Counted from the first letter of the stretch, positions 1-9,504 are shown. The stretch is 64,000 nt of DNA from Dechloromonas sp. UBA6271 (GCA_002440665.1 DJUX01000041.1:1-64000); one strand, 5' to 3'. A program made the numbers and translations. Notes: generated by a model from the letters alone, not told the origin.

Positions 1-16
1 ATATTATCGGGCCGAA

Positions 17-253
17 TCAATAAGACCTGAACCGCTGCTGTTCCTCGCAACTTGCGGGCGCAGCTTCATCTCCGAGCAACGAACGCGTTGCCAAACCGTC
101 CAAGAGCGTGACTGCAGCCAGCACGACCAGGCTGATGGCGATGACCGTATGCGCGACGAATATAAGCCAATGCCAGGGGGACGTGTTCGACCCTTCGGTC
201 TGGCGTTCCACCAGGACACCGTTTTCATATTTTTCGCGGATTATTTTGGGCAT
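17..253 (-). CDS. small hypothetical membrane protein
   Basis: A 78-residue protein of unknown function. A polar N-terminus (MPKIIREKYENG) is followed by one hydrophobic stretch of about 25 residues from WHWLIFVAHTV to VLAAVTLL, which should be a single membrane helix, then a short polar tail. I chose the ATG at 253 because the reading frame upstream has no protein-like character. The ribosome-binding site is not obvious. It lies on the same strand as the DUF465 gene next to it. I recognise no family. Confidence 0.5.
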   Translation of the reverse strand: MPKIIREKYENGVLVERQTEGSNTSPWHWLIFVAHTVIAISLVVLAAVTLLDGLATRSLLGDEAAPASCEEQQRFRSY

Positions 254-324
254 AAGGTTTGATCGGGTCCAATTATGAGCGCCGGACGGATGGCAAAGCG
301 ATCCCCCGGATGCATCAAGCACTG

Positions 325-540
325 TCAGGCCGCGGTCTTGCGCAGGATCTGGTAAAGCTCGTCCTTGAGTGCCAGCTTCTCCTTCTTCAGTGCTTCGATG
401 ACAAGGTGCGTTGCCGGTTCGATGCCTGATTCCATGTTCCTGATTTTCTGATCGAGTTCGTTGTGCTTGTCATAGACAATGAGGAAATGGCTGTCGGTCG
501 TCTTGAGCTGGGTAATCAGGTCGCGGTATTCGGGAAACAT
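325..540 (-). CDS. DUF465 / YdcH family protein
   Basis: A 71-residue, highly charged and probably coiled-coil protein that starts MFPEYRDLITQLK and contains the DKHNELDQKIRN and LKKEKLALKDELY segments typical of the DUF465 (YdcH) family. The family's function is not established. The ATG at 540 is preceded by a GGAG-like site. The frame stays open upstream into the tRNA-Asn terminator region, but that part does not look like protein. Confidence 0.75.
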   Translation of the reverse strand: MFPEYRDLITQLKTTDSHFLIVYDKHNELDQKIRNMESGIEPATHLVIEALKKEKLALKDELYQILRKTAA

Positions 541-628
541 GGGGCGGACTCCAGGGCAGGGTGAGGATTCGATTCTATCGAGAGCGCCGGACTCTTTGTA
601 TGGCGATCCCCGGAATCCTCCGGAATGC

Positions 629-650
629 AAAAAGCCCAACCTTTTGGGCT
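629..650 (-). terminator. terminator after tRNA-Asn
   Basis: A 7-bp perfect stem (AGCCCAA/TTGGGCT) with a 4-base loop lies just after the tRNA-Asn 3' end. In the minus direction it is followed by a run of T, as in a Rho-independent terminator. Confidence 0.7.
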
Positions 651-682
651 GGGCTACTTGCAAGAACCAAAACAAATTCTTT

Positions 683-758
683 TGGCTCCCCGACCTGGGC
701 TCGAACCAGGGACCTACGGATTAACAGTCCGGCGCTCTACCGACTGAGCTATCGAGGA
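683..758 (-). tRNA. tRNA-Asn (anticodon GTT)
   Basis: A 76-base tRNA that includes an encoded CCA. The acceptor stem is TCCTCGA paired with TCGGGGA, the D-arm is AGCTCAGTCGGTAGAGC, the anticodon loop is CTGTTAA, and the T-arm contains GGTTCGAGCC. The GTT anticodon reads asparagine codons. It is read on the minus strand and followed by the hairpin at 629-650. Confidence 0.97.
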
Positions 759-840
759 ACAACTGAGGGGCGCATATTAGTCACTAAATGCCGGCCAGTC
801 AAGCGAATGCAGGATATACTGGCAAAAAATTTTCGCTCCC

Positions 841-2499
841 ATGGATCAAAAACTAATATTCGCAAAAACCCCAATCGGGGACGAAGCTGTTCGGCAAAGT
901 ACCCGGGTGGTTCAACGCAATCTGCGCATGGTGCTCGTGCAGGTCGATGGCAAGCTGACCGTCGCGGAACTCGGTATGAAAATCGGTGATCCTCGCCTCG
1001 TTGAGGGTGCGCTGAGCGAACTCGAGGAGAGCGGGTATATCGCGCCTACCTTGGAGGCCGTATCGGTTTGGCAGGAGAGCAAGCTGCGCGTTGAGCGACT
1101 CAAGGCGTCGGCAGCATCGGGGATTTCGTCCTTCGGCGCCAAGTCGGGCGTACCGGGCGATTCTCGCCTGGAAACCAGTGCCGCGAGCAATTTCTCCACC
1201 TTTGGCAAACCTGTCCTGCCGGCCGGCCGGCGTAACGGCGATACCGCTGAGCCCGAACCGGATCCCATTGCAGATTCCGTGCGGCGCTCTCCGGTGACGA
1301 TCGTTCTGGGCGGCCTAATCGCCGTTCTGCTGATTGCTGCGTCGGTCCTGTTGTTCTTTCCTTATAACCGCTTCAAGCCGGGTGTCGAGGAGGAGTTGGG
1401 CAAAATCTGGCAGACCAGCGTGCGGGTCGGCGATGTCCGTCTGAAACTGCTGCCGCAACCCGGTTTACTGCTTTCCGATGTGCGCATCGGTGAGCGTGGC
1501 GAATCGGCCATCGAACAGGTTCGTGTCTATTCGCTCGTTTCCCTGCTGGGATCCGGCGTACACACCCTGCCGCGGGTCGAGCTCGCCGGCGCGAGGATTG
1601 CCGCCGATCACCTTGCGGGATTGCCATTGCTCGGCATCGAGCGGGGTAGAAGTTCTGCACAAATCTTGATCAGGGAAGCCATCGTTGATCGCCTGTCGAT
1701 TGTTGCCGGCCCGCTAGTGCTCGGCGAACTGAATGGGGAAATCAAGTTTTTCGGCAACGGCCAGTTTGAAAAAGCGGCGCTGCAGACGGTCGACCGCACC
1801 CTGCGCATCGAGGTACTACCCAGCCGCCAGGGGCCAGTACTGACGATCGAAGGTCTGGGCTGGCGTCCGACCGACGAATCGGCGCTGACATTCGATTCAC
1901 TGCAGGCGCAAGGCCTGCTGCAGAAGGGCAAGCTGACGATTCAAAGTTTCGATTCGCGAGTGCTGGGAGGCGTACTTAGAGGCAACTGGCTGCTGGACTG
2001 GAGCAAGGGGCTGGTGATGGCCGGGGACGCGACGCTCGAACGTCTCGATTGCCGCAAGGTGGCCGCGGTTTTTGCGCCGTCGCTTGCACTCGAGGGCGAT
2101 CTGATGGGCCCGTTGCGCCTGCGCGGTGCCGGCAGCAACTGGCAGACGATGTGGGCGAATACCGAGGCAGCACTGGATGCGGTTGTGGTGCGGGGCGTGC
2201 TGCATGGCGTCGATCTGGGCGAAGCTGCACGGCGTGGCCATGGTTCGCTGGTGCGGGCGGGCAGTACCAAATTCGATCGCCTTGGCGTGCGGGTGACAAT
2301 CGATCCGCGCCAGGTTGTCGGACGGGATCTGGCAATGAATGCCGGGATGTTTACTGCAGCCGGACAGTTTGTCGCCACGCGGGAACGCCAGGTGGATAGC
2401 AACCTGCTGGTTACCATGCAGACTTCCGTCTCGTCGCTTACCTTGCCAATCAGGGTCAGCGGGACTTTGCCCAACCTGCAGGCTGCCAGCGTCCGTTAG
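841..2499 (+). CDS. AsmA-like membrane-anchored protein
   Basis: A 552-residue protein. Residues 1-70 resemble a small winged-helix-like domain (KLTVAELGMKIGDPRLVEGA). A low-complexity linker of about 75 residues follows, then one membrane helix at about 151-173. A long periplasmic part follows the helix: VRVGDVRLKLLPQPGLLLSD is typical of AsmA-family proteins, which influence outer-membrane assembly or lipid transport. A cytoplasmic helix-turn-helix-like head joined to a periplasmic AsmA-like body is an uncommon layout. The precise role is unknown. Confidence 0.65.
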   Translation: MDQKLIFAKTPIGDEAVRQSTRVVQRNLRMVLVQVDGKLTVAELGMKIGDPRLVEGALSELEESGYIAPTLEAVSVWQESKLRVERLKASAASGISSFGAKSGVPGDSRLETSAASNFSTFGKPVLPAGRRNGDTAEPEPDPIADSVRRSPVTIVLGGLIAVLLIAASVLLFFPYNRFKPGVEEELGKIWQTSVRVGDVRLKLLPQPGLLLSDVRIGERGESAIEQVRVYSLVSLLGSGVHTLPRVELAGARIAADHLAGLPLLGIERGRSSAQILIREAIVDRLSIVAGPLVLGELNGEIKFFGNGQFEKAALQTVDRTLRIEVLPSRQGPVLTIEGLGWRPTDESALTFDSLQAQGLLQKGKLTIQSFDSRVLGGVLRGNWLLDWSKGLVMAGDATLERLDCRKVAAVFAPSLALEGDLMGPLRLRGAGSNWQTMWANTEAALDAVVVRGVLHGVDLGEAARRGHGSLVRAGSTKFDRLGVRVTIDPRQVVGRDLAMNAGMFTAAGQFVATRERQVDSNLLVTMQTSVSSLTLPIRVSGTLPNLQAASVR

Positions 2500-2511
2500 C
2501 CTGTAGCGGCA

Positions 2512-2550
2512 AATAAAAAGGCGAGGCATGCTGCGCCTCGCCATTTGTTT
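2512..2550. terminator. bidirectional terminator
   Basis: An 8-bp perfect stem (GGCGAGGC/GCCTCGCC, 2520-2542) is flanked by an A-rich run on the left and a T-rich run on the right. It can end both the AsmA-like gene and the convergent aminotransferase gene. Confidence 0.75.
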
Positions 2551-2563
2551 ATCGCGAAAAATG

Positions 2564-3772
2564 TCAGCCTTTGGTCACGGCGGCAATCGCCTTCGCCACG
2601 TAATCGACATTCTTCGTATTCAGCGCTGCCAGACAGATGCGACCGGTCGACACGGCGTAGATGCCGAATTCGTCCTTCATGCGTTCGACTTGCGCAGCGG
2701 TCAGGCCGGTGTAGGAGAACATGCCGCGCTGCTGGACGACGAAGGAGAAATCCTGGGCCACGCCCTGCGCCTTGATGGCATCGACCAGTCCGGTACGCAT
2801 GGCGCGGATGCGGTCACGCATGCCGGACAGTTCGGTTTCCCACATCTGGCGCAGTTCCGGCGAGGCGAGCACGGCAGCCACCAGCGCGCCGCCATGGATC
2901 GGCGGGTTGGAGTAGTTGGTGCGAATGACGCGCTTGAGTTGCGACAAGACGCGAGCCGATTCATCCTTGCCGGCAGTCACGATGGACAGGGCGCCGACGC
3001 GCTCGCCGTAGAGCGAGAAGCTCTTGGAGAAAGAGCTGGATACGAAGAATTGTAGGCCGGAAGCGGAGAAGGCACGGACGGCGACGGCGTCGGCATCGAT
3101 ACCGTCGGCAAAACCCTGATAGGCCATGTCGAGGAAGGGCACCAGGCCACGAGCACGGCAGAGTTCGACCACTTCGTTCCACTGCGCATCGGAAAGATCG
3201 GCGCCGGTCGGGTTGTGGCAACAGGCGTGCAGGATGATGATGGAACCCGCATCCAGACCATTCAGGCAGGCCTTCATGCCGGCGAAGTTAACGCCACGCG
3301 TTGCAGCATCGTAGTAGGGGTAGTTTTCAACGATGAAACCGGCGGACTCGAACAGCGCACGGTGGTTTTCCCAGGATGGATCGCTGATGTAAACCTTGGC
3401 GTTCGGCGACAGGCGCTTCAGGTAGTCGGCGCCGATCTTCAGCGCGCCGGTGCCGCCGAGGGCCTGGGCGGTGATCACCTGGCCGTTGGCGATCAGGGCG
3501 GAATCCTTGCCGAGCAGCAGGTTCTGCACGGCCTGGTTGTAAGCCGGGGCGCCTTCGATCGGCTGGTAGCCGCGCGGCAGCGCAGCTTTCACGCGGACGT
3601 CTTCGGCGGCCTTGACGGCTGCCAGCAGTGGAATCTTGCCGTTGTCGTCGAAATAGACACCGACGCCAAGGTTGACCTTGGTGCTACGGGTGTCGGCGTT
3701 GAATGATTCGTTCAGACCGAGGATGGGGTCACGCGGGGCCATCTCCACCGCAGCAAAGATCGAAGAGGACAT
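2564..3772 (-). CDS. tyrB: aromatic amino acid / aspartate aminotransferase
   Basis: A 402-residue class I PLP-dependent aminotransferase of the AspC/TyrB group. It moves amino groups between aspartate or aromatic amino acids and 2-oxo acids in the cytoplasm. The N-terminal MAPRDPILGLNESF and VNLGVGVYFDD are characteristic. HACCHNPTGADL holds the Asn/Pro substrate loop, and SSSFSKSFSLYGERVG carries the PLP-binding lysine. The start is the ATG at 3772, behind a GGAG site. The ORF could extend upstream, but that part overlaps the divergent uvrB leader. TyrB and AspC cannot be separated from sequence alone. Confidence 0.9.
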   Translation of the reverse strand: MSSSIFAAVEMAPRDPILGLNESFNADTRSTKVNLGVGVYFDDNGKIPLLAAVKAAEDVRVKAALPRGYQPIEGAPAYNQAVQNLLLGKDSALIANGQVITAQALGGTGALKIGADYLKRLSPNAKVYISDPSWENHRALFESAGFIVENYPYYDAATRGVNFAGMKACLNGLDAGSIIILHACCHNPTGADLSDAQWNEVVELCRARGLVPFLDMAYQGFADGIDADAVAVRAFSASGLQFFVSSSFSKSFSLYGERVGALSIVTAGKDESARVLSQLKRVIRTNYSNPPIHGGALVAAVLASPELRQMWETELSGMRDRIRAMRTGLVDAIKAQGVAQDFSFVVQQRGMFSYTGLTAAQVERMKDEFGIYAVSTGRICLAALNTKNVDYVAKAIAAVTKG

Positions 3773-3848
3773 AAGGTCTCCATGGAATAATAGGAACAAT
3801 GTCCGTGCAGCATTGGTTCTGCACGAGGAAAAACCAAAGAATTCTAGC

Positions 3849-5921
3849 ATGAGCGAAACCCAGACCAGCATCCCGGTTGTCTGCTACGAAGGCAGCCCGT
3901 ATCGATTGCACCAGCCGTTCCTGCCGGCCGGCGACCAGCCCGAGGCCATTCGCCAGTTGGTCGAAGGGCTGGAGGATGGCTTGTCCTACCAGACCCTGCT
4001 TGGCGTCACCGGCTCCGGCAAGACCTACACGATGGCCAACGTCATCGCCCGGACTGGTCGCCCGGCGCTGGTGCTGGCGCCGAACAAGACGCTGGCGGCG
4101 CAGTTGTACTCGGAGTTCAAGGAGTTCTTCCCGGAAAACGCCGTCGAGTATTTCGTTTCCTATTACGACTACTACCAGCCGGAAGCCTATGTACCGTCGC
4201 GCGACCTGTTCATCGAGAAGGACAGTTCGATCAACGACCACATCGAGCAGATGCGGTTGTCGGCCACCAAGAGCCTGATTGAACGGCGCGACGTGGTGAT
4301 CGTCGCCACCGTGTCGTGCATCTACGGCATCGGTGACCGCGACGAGTATCACAACATGATCCTCACCATGCGCGTCGGCGACCGGCTCGACCAGCGCGCC
4401 ATCGTCAAGCGCCTGACCGACATGCAGTACGAGCGCAACGACATGGATTTCCATCGCGGCACCTTCCGCGTCCGTGGCGACGTCATCGACATCTTTCCGG
4501 CCGAACACGCCGAGCACGCGATCCGGATTTCGCTGTTCGACGACGAAGTCGAGGGTTTGCAGTTTTTCGACCCGTTGACCGGACACCTGCTGCACAAGGC
4601 GCTGCGGTTTACCGTGTTTCCCGCCTCGCACTACGTGACGCCACGCGCTACGGTAGTGCGTGCCATCGAGGCGATCAAAACGGAATTGCGCGACCGGATT
4701 GCCTTTTTCAATGAGCGTCAGAAACTTGTCGAGGCCCAGCGTATCGAGCAGCGCACCCGTTTCGACCTCGAACTGCTCGACCAGATCGGTTTCTGCAAGG
4801 GTATCGAAAACTACTCGCGGCATTTTTCAGGGCGCCAGGCCGGCGAAGCGCCACCGACGCTGATCGACTATCTGCCGGCCGATGCACTGATTTTCATCGA
4901 CGAGTCGCATGTCACCATCGGCCAGGTCGGCGGCATGTTCAAGGGCGACCGGTCACGCAAGGAGAACCTGGTCGATTACGGCTTTCGGCTGCCGTCGGCA
5001 CTCGACAACCGGCCGCTGCAATTCAATGAATTCGAAGCGCACCTGCGGCAAACCATTTTTGTTTCGGCGACGCCGGCCGATTACGAAAACCGGCATGCGG
5101 GGCAGGTGGTCGAGCAGGTGGTGCGGCCAACCGGACTGATCGATCCGATGGTCATGGTGCGGCCGGCGTCGACCCAGGTCGATGATCTGCTGACGGAAAT
5201 CAAGAGTCGGGTCGATGCCGGCGAAAGGGTGCTGGTGACCACGCTGACCAAGCGCATGGCCGAAGACCTGACCGATTTCCTGGCCGAACACGGGATCAAG
5301 GTGCGTTATCTGCATTCGGACATCGATACCGTCGAGCGTGTCGAAATCATCCGCGACCTGCGCCTGGGCGAGTTCGACGTACTGGTCGGCATCAACCTGT
5401 TGCGCGAAGGGCTCGATATTCCTGAGGTCTCGCTGGTCGCCATTCTCGATGCCGACAAGGAAGGCTTCCTGCGTTCCGAGCGTTCGCTGATCCAGACGAT
5501 CGGCCGTGCAGCGCGCCATATCAATGGCACAGCCATCCTCTATGCTGATACGATTACACAATCCATGCAGCGGGCCATTGCTGAAACGGAACGGCGGCGC
5601 GAAAAGCAGATCGGCTTCAATGCGGAACGCGGGATTACACCGCGCGGTGTCTCGAAGAAGATCAAGGACATCATCGACGGCGTCTATGACGTCGAGTCAG
5701 TCCAGAGCGAACTGAAAGCGGCACAGCAGCAGGCGGCCTACGAGGCCATGGATGAGAAGACGGTGGCAAGGGAAATCAAGCGCCTCGAAAAGCTGATGCT
5801 CGAGTGCGCGAGGAATCTGGAATTCGAAAAAGCGGCAGCGGCTCGCGACGATTTGTTCCGCCTGCGGGAGCGGGTGTTCGGCGCGGCACAGCATGACCGG
5901 GATGGAGACGAGACAAAATGA
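3849..5921 (+). CDS. uvrB: excinuclease ABC subunit B
   Basis: A 690-residue damage-recognition helicase of nucleotide-excision repair, which works with UvrA and UvrC. LLGVTGSGKTYTMANVI is the Walker A motif, and YYDYYQPEAYVP is the beta-hairpin that inserts at lesions. The later helicase motifs include FIDESHVTIGQ, ATPADYE and GINLLREGLDIPEVSLVAIL. A C-terminal UVR domain (IKRLEKLMLECARNLEFEKA) contacts UvrC. The start at 3849 gives MSETQTSIPVV and the family's normal length. The last four bases overlap the phosphatase gene. uvrC lies about 29 kb away. Confidence 0.98.
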   Translation: MSETQTSIPVVCYEGSPYRLHQPFLPAGDQPEAIRQLVEGLEDGLSYQTLLGVTGSGKTYTMANVIARTGRPALVLAPNKTLAAQLYSEFKEFFPENAVEYFVSYYDYYQPEAYVPSRDLFIEKDSSINDHIEQMRLSATKSLIERRDVVIVATVSCIYGIGDRDEYHNMILTMRVGDRLDQRAIVKRLTDMQYERNDMDFHRGTFRVRGDVIDIFPAEHAEHAIRISLFDDEVEGLQFFDPLTGHLLHKALRFTVFPASHYVTPRATVVRAIEAIKTELRDRIAFFNERQKLVEAQRIEQRTRFDLELLDQIGFCKGIENYSRHFSGRQAGEAPPTLIDYLPADALIFIDESHVTIGQVGGMFKGDRSRKENLVDYGFRLPSALDNRPLQFNEFEAHLRQTIFVSATPADYENRHAGQVVEQVVRPTGLIDPMVMVRPASTQVDDLLTEIKSRVDAGERVLVTTLTKRMAEDLTDFLAEHGIKVRYLHSDIDTVERVEIIRDLRLGEFDVLVGINLLREGLDIPEVSLVAILDADKEGFLRSERSLIQTIGRAARHINGTAILYADTITQSMQRAIAETERRREKQIGFNAERGITPRGVSKKIKDIIDGVYDVESVQSELKAAQQQAAYEAMDEKTVAREIKRLEKLMLECARNLEFEKAAAARDDLFRLRERVFGAAQHDRDGDETK

Positions 5922-6400
5922 GTTATCGCGTGCTGCTGGTCTGCATGGGCAACATCTGTCGTTCACCGACGGCAGAGGTTGTCGTGCGACAGTTAATAAA
6001 AAACAATAAATTAGGGCATATTGTTGAAGTTGACTCTGCAGGGACGCACGGCTATCACGTCGGTGAGGCGCCGGATTCCCGGACGCAGCGCGCGGCCTTG
6101 ATCCGCGGCTATAACCTGTCACAACTGAGGGCGCGCAAAGTGGCGCGGCAGGATATCGACTACTTCGACCTTATCCTGGCCATGGACAAGAGCAATCTCG
6201 ACAACCTGCGGCGCATGGCACCGCCGGAGGCGCATGAGCGGATCAAGCTGTTCATGGATTACTCGAAGAACTTCGACGACGACGAGGTGCCCGATCCTTA
6301 TTACGGCCTCGGACATGGTTTCGACTTGGTACTCGACATGGTCGAGGATGCGGCGCGGGGATTGATCGAGGAAATAAAGCAGAAGGTCGGTTCGCGCTGA
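5918..6400 (+). CDS. low-molecular-weight protein-tyrosine phosphatase
   Basis: A 160-residue cytoplasmic phosphatase. LVCMGNICRSPTAE near the N-terminus is the C-x5-R-S/T phosphate-binding loop with its nucleophilic cysteine, and DEVPDPYYG carries the general-acid aspartate. The length is normal for the family. The ATG overlaps the uvrB stop, so the two are likely co-transcribed. A strong terminator follows. Whether its role is in polysaccharide control or elsewhere cannot be read here; no tyrosine-kinase gene is adjacent. Confidence 0.93.
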   Translation: MSYRVLLVCMGNICRSPTAEVVVRQLIKNNKLGHIVEVDSAGTHGYHVGEAPDSRTQRAALIRGYNLSQLRARKVARQDIDYFDLILAMDKSNLDNLRRMAPPEAHERIKLFMDYSKNFDDDEVPDPYYGLGHGFDLVLDMVEDAARGLIEEIKQKVGSR

Positions 6401-6418
6401 GTTTTCGCTCGGAGCAAT

Positions 6419-6450
6419 AAAAAAGGGCACCCGCAGGTGCCCTTTTCGTT
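6419..6450. terminator. bidirectional terminator between the phosphatase gene and rne
   Basis: The perfect stem AAAAGGGCACC/GGTGCCCTTTT with a CGCA-type loop is A-rich on one side and T-rich on the other. It sits between the ends of two convergent genes. Confidence 0.9.
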
Positions 6451-6463
6451 TTGTAGCTGATGG

Positions 6464-9106
6464 CTACTTTTGCGTCTCGACCATTTCCATCGGCGCATCG
6501 TTGCCCGCTTCAACAGCCTTCTGCCTGCGCGGACGGCCCAGTTTGGGCGCCGGTTCGGGTTGTGCAACGACGGCCGGAGCCGTAGTCTGCACCATGACCA
6601 GGCCGCTTTCAGCCAGCGTCTTGTCGAGATCCAGCGGTGCTGCTTCTTGGGCAACAACCGGCAGCGCGACAATTTCGATTTCCGCTGCTTCCTGGACGTT
6701 GACCGCAACAGGTGCCGGGACAACCACTTCAGCGACCGGTGTCGCAACGACTTCCGGAATGACCAAGACTGGTTCGGCAACAACTGGTGCCACCGGCTCA
6801 AGGACCGGGATCACGGCAGCAGCGGGCGCTTCAACGACTGGTGCAACAACCGGCACGGCTTCTTCGGGCACGACGGGGGTAGTTTCGGCAGTGGCGGCGA
6901 CAGGAGCCGTTACGCCATTCTCACCTTCGTTGCGCCGTTCACCACGTCCGCGACCACCGCGACGACCGCGACGACGGCTGCCCTGGTCTTCTCCGCTGCT
7001 CGATTCGGGGGCCGTTTCGCCAGCATTGCCGGTGTTGCCTACCGTACCCTCGGCCGTGGCCAATTCCGGCGTCAGCTTGTTTTCAACGGCTTCCGGTGGT
7101 TGCTGGCGTTCGCCGCGCTCCTTGCGCTCGCCACGGGGCCGCCGTTCCTTGCGCTCGCCGCTTGCTGCGGTCGACTCCTCGCGCGGGGCCTTTTCCGCGC
7201 TGCGCTCGCCACGCTCGTTACGATTGCCACGCTCCTGGCGTTCGCCTCGTTCACCGCGCTCTTCCTCGCGGCGAATGCCGTTACGGCCGGCGCGACGGTT
7301 GTCGCTGCGGTCGCGGCGGCCATCGCCACGGCCTTCGCGCGGCTTCCTGACCGGCTCGGGCGCTGGTGCAACTTCAACCGGCTGCGGCGGGCTGCGGAAC
7401 CAGGAGAAAATCTTGGAAAAAATGCCGGCTTCGGGCTGGACAACGACCGGCGCTGGCGCCGCGGCTGCGGTTTTTTCCGGCAGGTTCGGCGCCGGCTGGT
7501 CGGGCGAGATGCCCTTGATGACGGCTTCCTGACGCGGCTTGGCGGCCTCGTCCTTGCCGCCGCCCTGCTTGGCGGCTTCCTCGATCGGCGCATCGACCAT
7601 CTTGTAAGAGGGCTCGCGCACATCCTCGTTGTTCAGATCATCATGGCGCAGGCGGGTGATGGTATGGGCCGGCGTTTCGAGATGGACGTTCGGGATCAGC
7701 AGGATGGTGACTTTGTGGCGCAGTTCGATGGCCTGGATGTCCGGGCGCTTCTCGTTGAGCAGGAAGGTGGCGACATCGACCGGCACCTGGACATGCACGG
7801 CGCCGGTGTTTTCCTTCATCGCCTCTTCTTCCAGAATGCGCAGGATGTGCAGCGCAGCGGATTCGGTGGAGCGGATGTGGCCGGTGCCGGTGCAGCGCGG
7901 GCAGGAAATATAGCTGGTTTCGGCGAGGGCAGGGCGCAGGCGCTGACGTGACAGTTCCATCAAGCCGAAGCGGCTGATCTTGCCCATCTGGACGCGGGCG
8001 CGGTCGAAGCGCAGGGCGTCGCGCAGGCGGTTTTCGACTTCGCGCTGGTTGCGCTGGTTTTCCATGTCGATGAAGTCGATGACGATCAGGCCACCGAGGT
8101 CGCGCAGACGGAGCTGGCGAGCCAGTTCTTCAGCGGCTTCCATATTGGTCTTGAAGGCGGTTTCCTCGATGTCCGCGCCCTTGGTGGCACGGCCGGAGTT
8201 CACGTCAACGGCGACCAGCGCCTCGGTATGGTCGATGACGATGGCGCCACCAGACGGCAGATTGACCTGGCGAACGAATGCCGTTTCGATCTGATGTTCG
8301 ATCTGGAAACGGGAAAAGAGCGGCACATCGTCGTGGTAGCGTTTGACGCGATTGACGTTGCCCGGCATCACGGTGCCCATGAAGGCCTTTGCCTGCTCAT
8401 AGACTTCGTCGGTATCGATCAGGATTTCGCCGATTTCCGAGTGGAAGTAGTCACGAATGGCGCGGATGACCAGGCTGCCTTCCAGATAAATCAGGAAAGC
8501 GCCGCTCTGCTGCTTGGCGGCACCTTCGATGGCGCTCCACAGTTGCAACAGATAGTTCAGATCCCACTGCAGTTCTTCGGCCTGGCGGCCAATGGCGGCA
8601 GTACGGGCAATCAGGCTCATGCCGTTGGGCACTTCGAGCTGATCCATGGTGTCGCGCAATTCGGCACGTTCATCGCCGTCGACGCGACGGGAAACACCAC
8701 CACCGCGCGGATTGTTCGGCATCAGGACCAGGTAGCGGCCGGCCAGGGAAACATAGGTTGTCAGGGCGGCGCCCTTGTTGCCACGTTCGTCCTTGTCGAC
8801 CTGGACGATCAGTTCCTGGCCTTCCTTCAGCGCTTCGTTGATCTTGGCGCGACCAACTTCTACGCCCGGCTGGAAATAGGCGCGGGAAATTTCCTTGAAG
8901 GGCAGAAAACCGTGGCGATCTGCACCGTAGTCGACGAAGCAAGCTTCGAGACTGGGTTCGATGCGGGTGATGACACCCTTGTAAATGTTGCTCTTGCGTT
9001 GCTCTTTGGCGGCCGATTCAATGTCTAGGTCAATCAGTTTCTGACCATCAACAATGGCGACACGGAGTTCTTCGGCCTGTGTCGCATTGAAAAGCATGCG
9101 TTTCAT
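6464..9106 (-). CDS. rne: ribonuclease E
   Basis: An 880-residue endoribonuclease that starts MKRMLFNATQAEELRVAIV and matches the family N-terminus. An S1 domain lies near residues 35-120. The catalytic core carries AVDVNSGRATKG and GGLIVIDFIDM, the two Mg-binding aspartate regions, and SCPRCTGTGH, the Zn-link. The C-terminal ~400 residues are an Arg/Glu-rich RNA-binding stretch followed by an Ala/Val/Pro-rich tail, the degradosome scaffold. The ATG at 9106 has a GGAG site. The gene runs divergently from rluC, as in many proteobacteria, and its long leader may support autoregulation. Confidence 0.97.
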   Translation of the reverse strand: MKRMLFNATQAEELRVAIVDGQKLIDLDIESAAKEQRKSNIYKGVITRIEPSLEACFVDYGADRHGFLPFKEISRAYFQPGVEVGRAKINEALKEGQELIVQVDKDERGNKGAALTTYVSLAGRYLVLMPNNPRGGGVSRRVDGDERAELRDTMDQLEVPNGMSLIARTAAIGRQAEELQWDLNYLLQLWSAIEGAAKQQSGAFLIYLEGSLVIRAIRDYFHSEIGEILIDTDEVYEQAKAFMGTVMPGNVNRVKRYHDDVPLFSRFQIEHQIETAFVRQVNLPSGGAIVIDHTEALVAVDVNSGRATKGADIEETAFKTNMEAAEELARQLRLRDLGGLIVIDFIDMENQRNQREVENRLRDALRFDRARVQMGKISRFGLMELSRQRLRPALAETSYISCPRCTGTGHIRSTESAALHILRILEEEAMKENTGAVHVQVPVDVATFLLNEKRPDIQAIELRHKVTILLIPNVHLETPAHTITRLRHDDLNNEDVREPSYKMVDAPIEEAAKQGGGKDEAAKPRQEAVIKGISPDQPAPNLPEKTAAAAPAPVVVQPEAGIFSKIFSWFRSPPQPVEVAPAPEPVRKPREGRGDGRRDRSDNRRAGRNGIRREEERGERGERQERGNRNERGERSAEKAPREESTAASGERKERRPRGERKERGERQQPPEAVENKLTPELATAEGTVGNTGNAGETAPESSSGEDQGSRRRGRRGGRGRGERRNEGENGVTAPVAATAETTPVVPEEAVPVVAPVVEAPAAAVIPVLEPVAPVVAEPVLVIPEVVATPVAEVVVPAPVAVNVQEAAEIEIVALPVVAQEAAPLDLDKTLAESGLVMVQTTAPAVVAQPEPAPKLGRPRRQKAVEAGNDAPMEMVETQK

Positions 9107-9504
9107 TGTTTTGGGGCTCCTGCGCGCTTGGGCACGCAGCAACGAAACGCCCGTTCAGGCAGCGACAGTTTCTTTATCGGGTTGCGTCATTAAGGATGAG
9201 GGCAAAGGCGATGATGAATGTGCTGATCAACAAACGGTTGCGTGTTTTTTATTGAAATGCGCAACCTGAAAATTCCTGCAACGGGCAATCCGTGCGTGCT
9301 TACGGCGGGCTAATCCATTAACATCACTACTTTTGGTGAGTGAACTTAACCAGTCGTTTTACGTTGGTCTGGCTTGTGCAAGTCGCGCAAGTGAGACTTC
9401 GGAGCCTGCCGCGTGACGGTCGCGCTTTTAGCGCGAGGCAAACGGTCTGACGGTTCGGAATCTCTTGCAAACCGAGACGTAAAACGTGGGCAGTATATTA
9501 GAAA
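9107..9504. promoter_or_regulatory. rne-rluC divergent intergenic region with structured leader
   Basis: About 400 bases without a gene between divergent rne and rluC. A 10-base inverted repeat, CGTTTTACGT at 9355-9364 and ACGTAAAACG at 9477-9486, brackets about 110 bases rich in smaller inverted repeats, for example CGCGCTTTTAGCGCG near 9421-9436. In other bacteria rne mRNA has a long 5' leader through which RNase E controls its own transcript, so this is a candidate for such a leader. That role is inferred; the promoters are not resolved. Confidence 0.5.

Noticed and set aside
6470..7951. A 493-codon plus-strand frame over rne
   Set aside because: It is the antisense shadow of the repetitive, Arg/Ala-rich tail of RNase E and has no protein-like motif.
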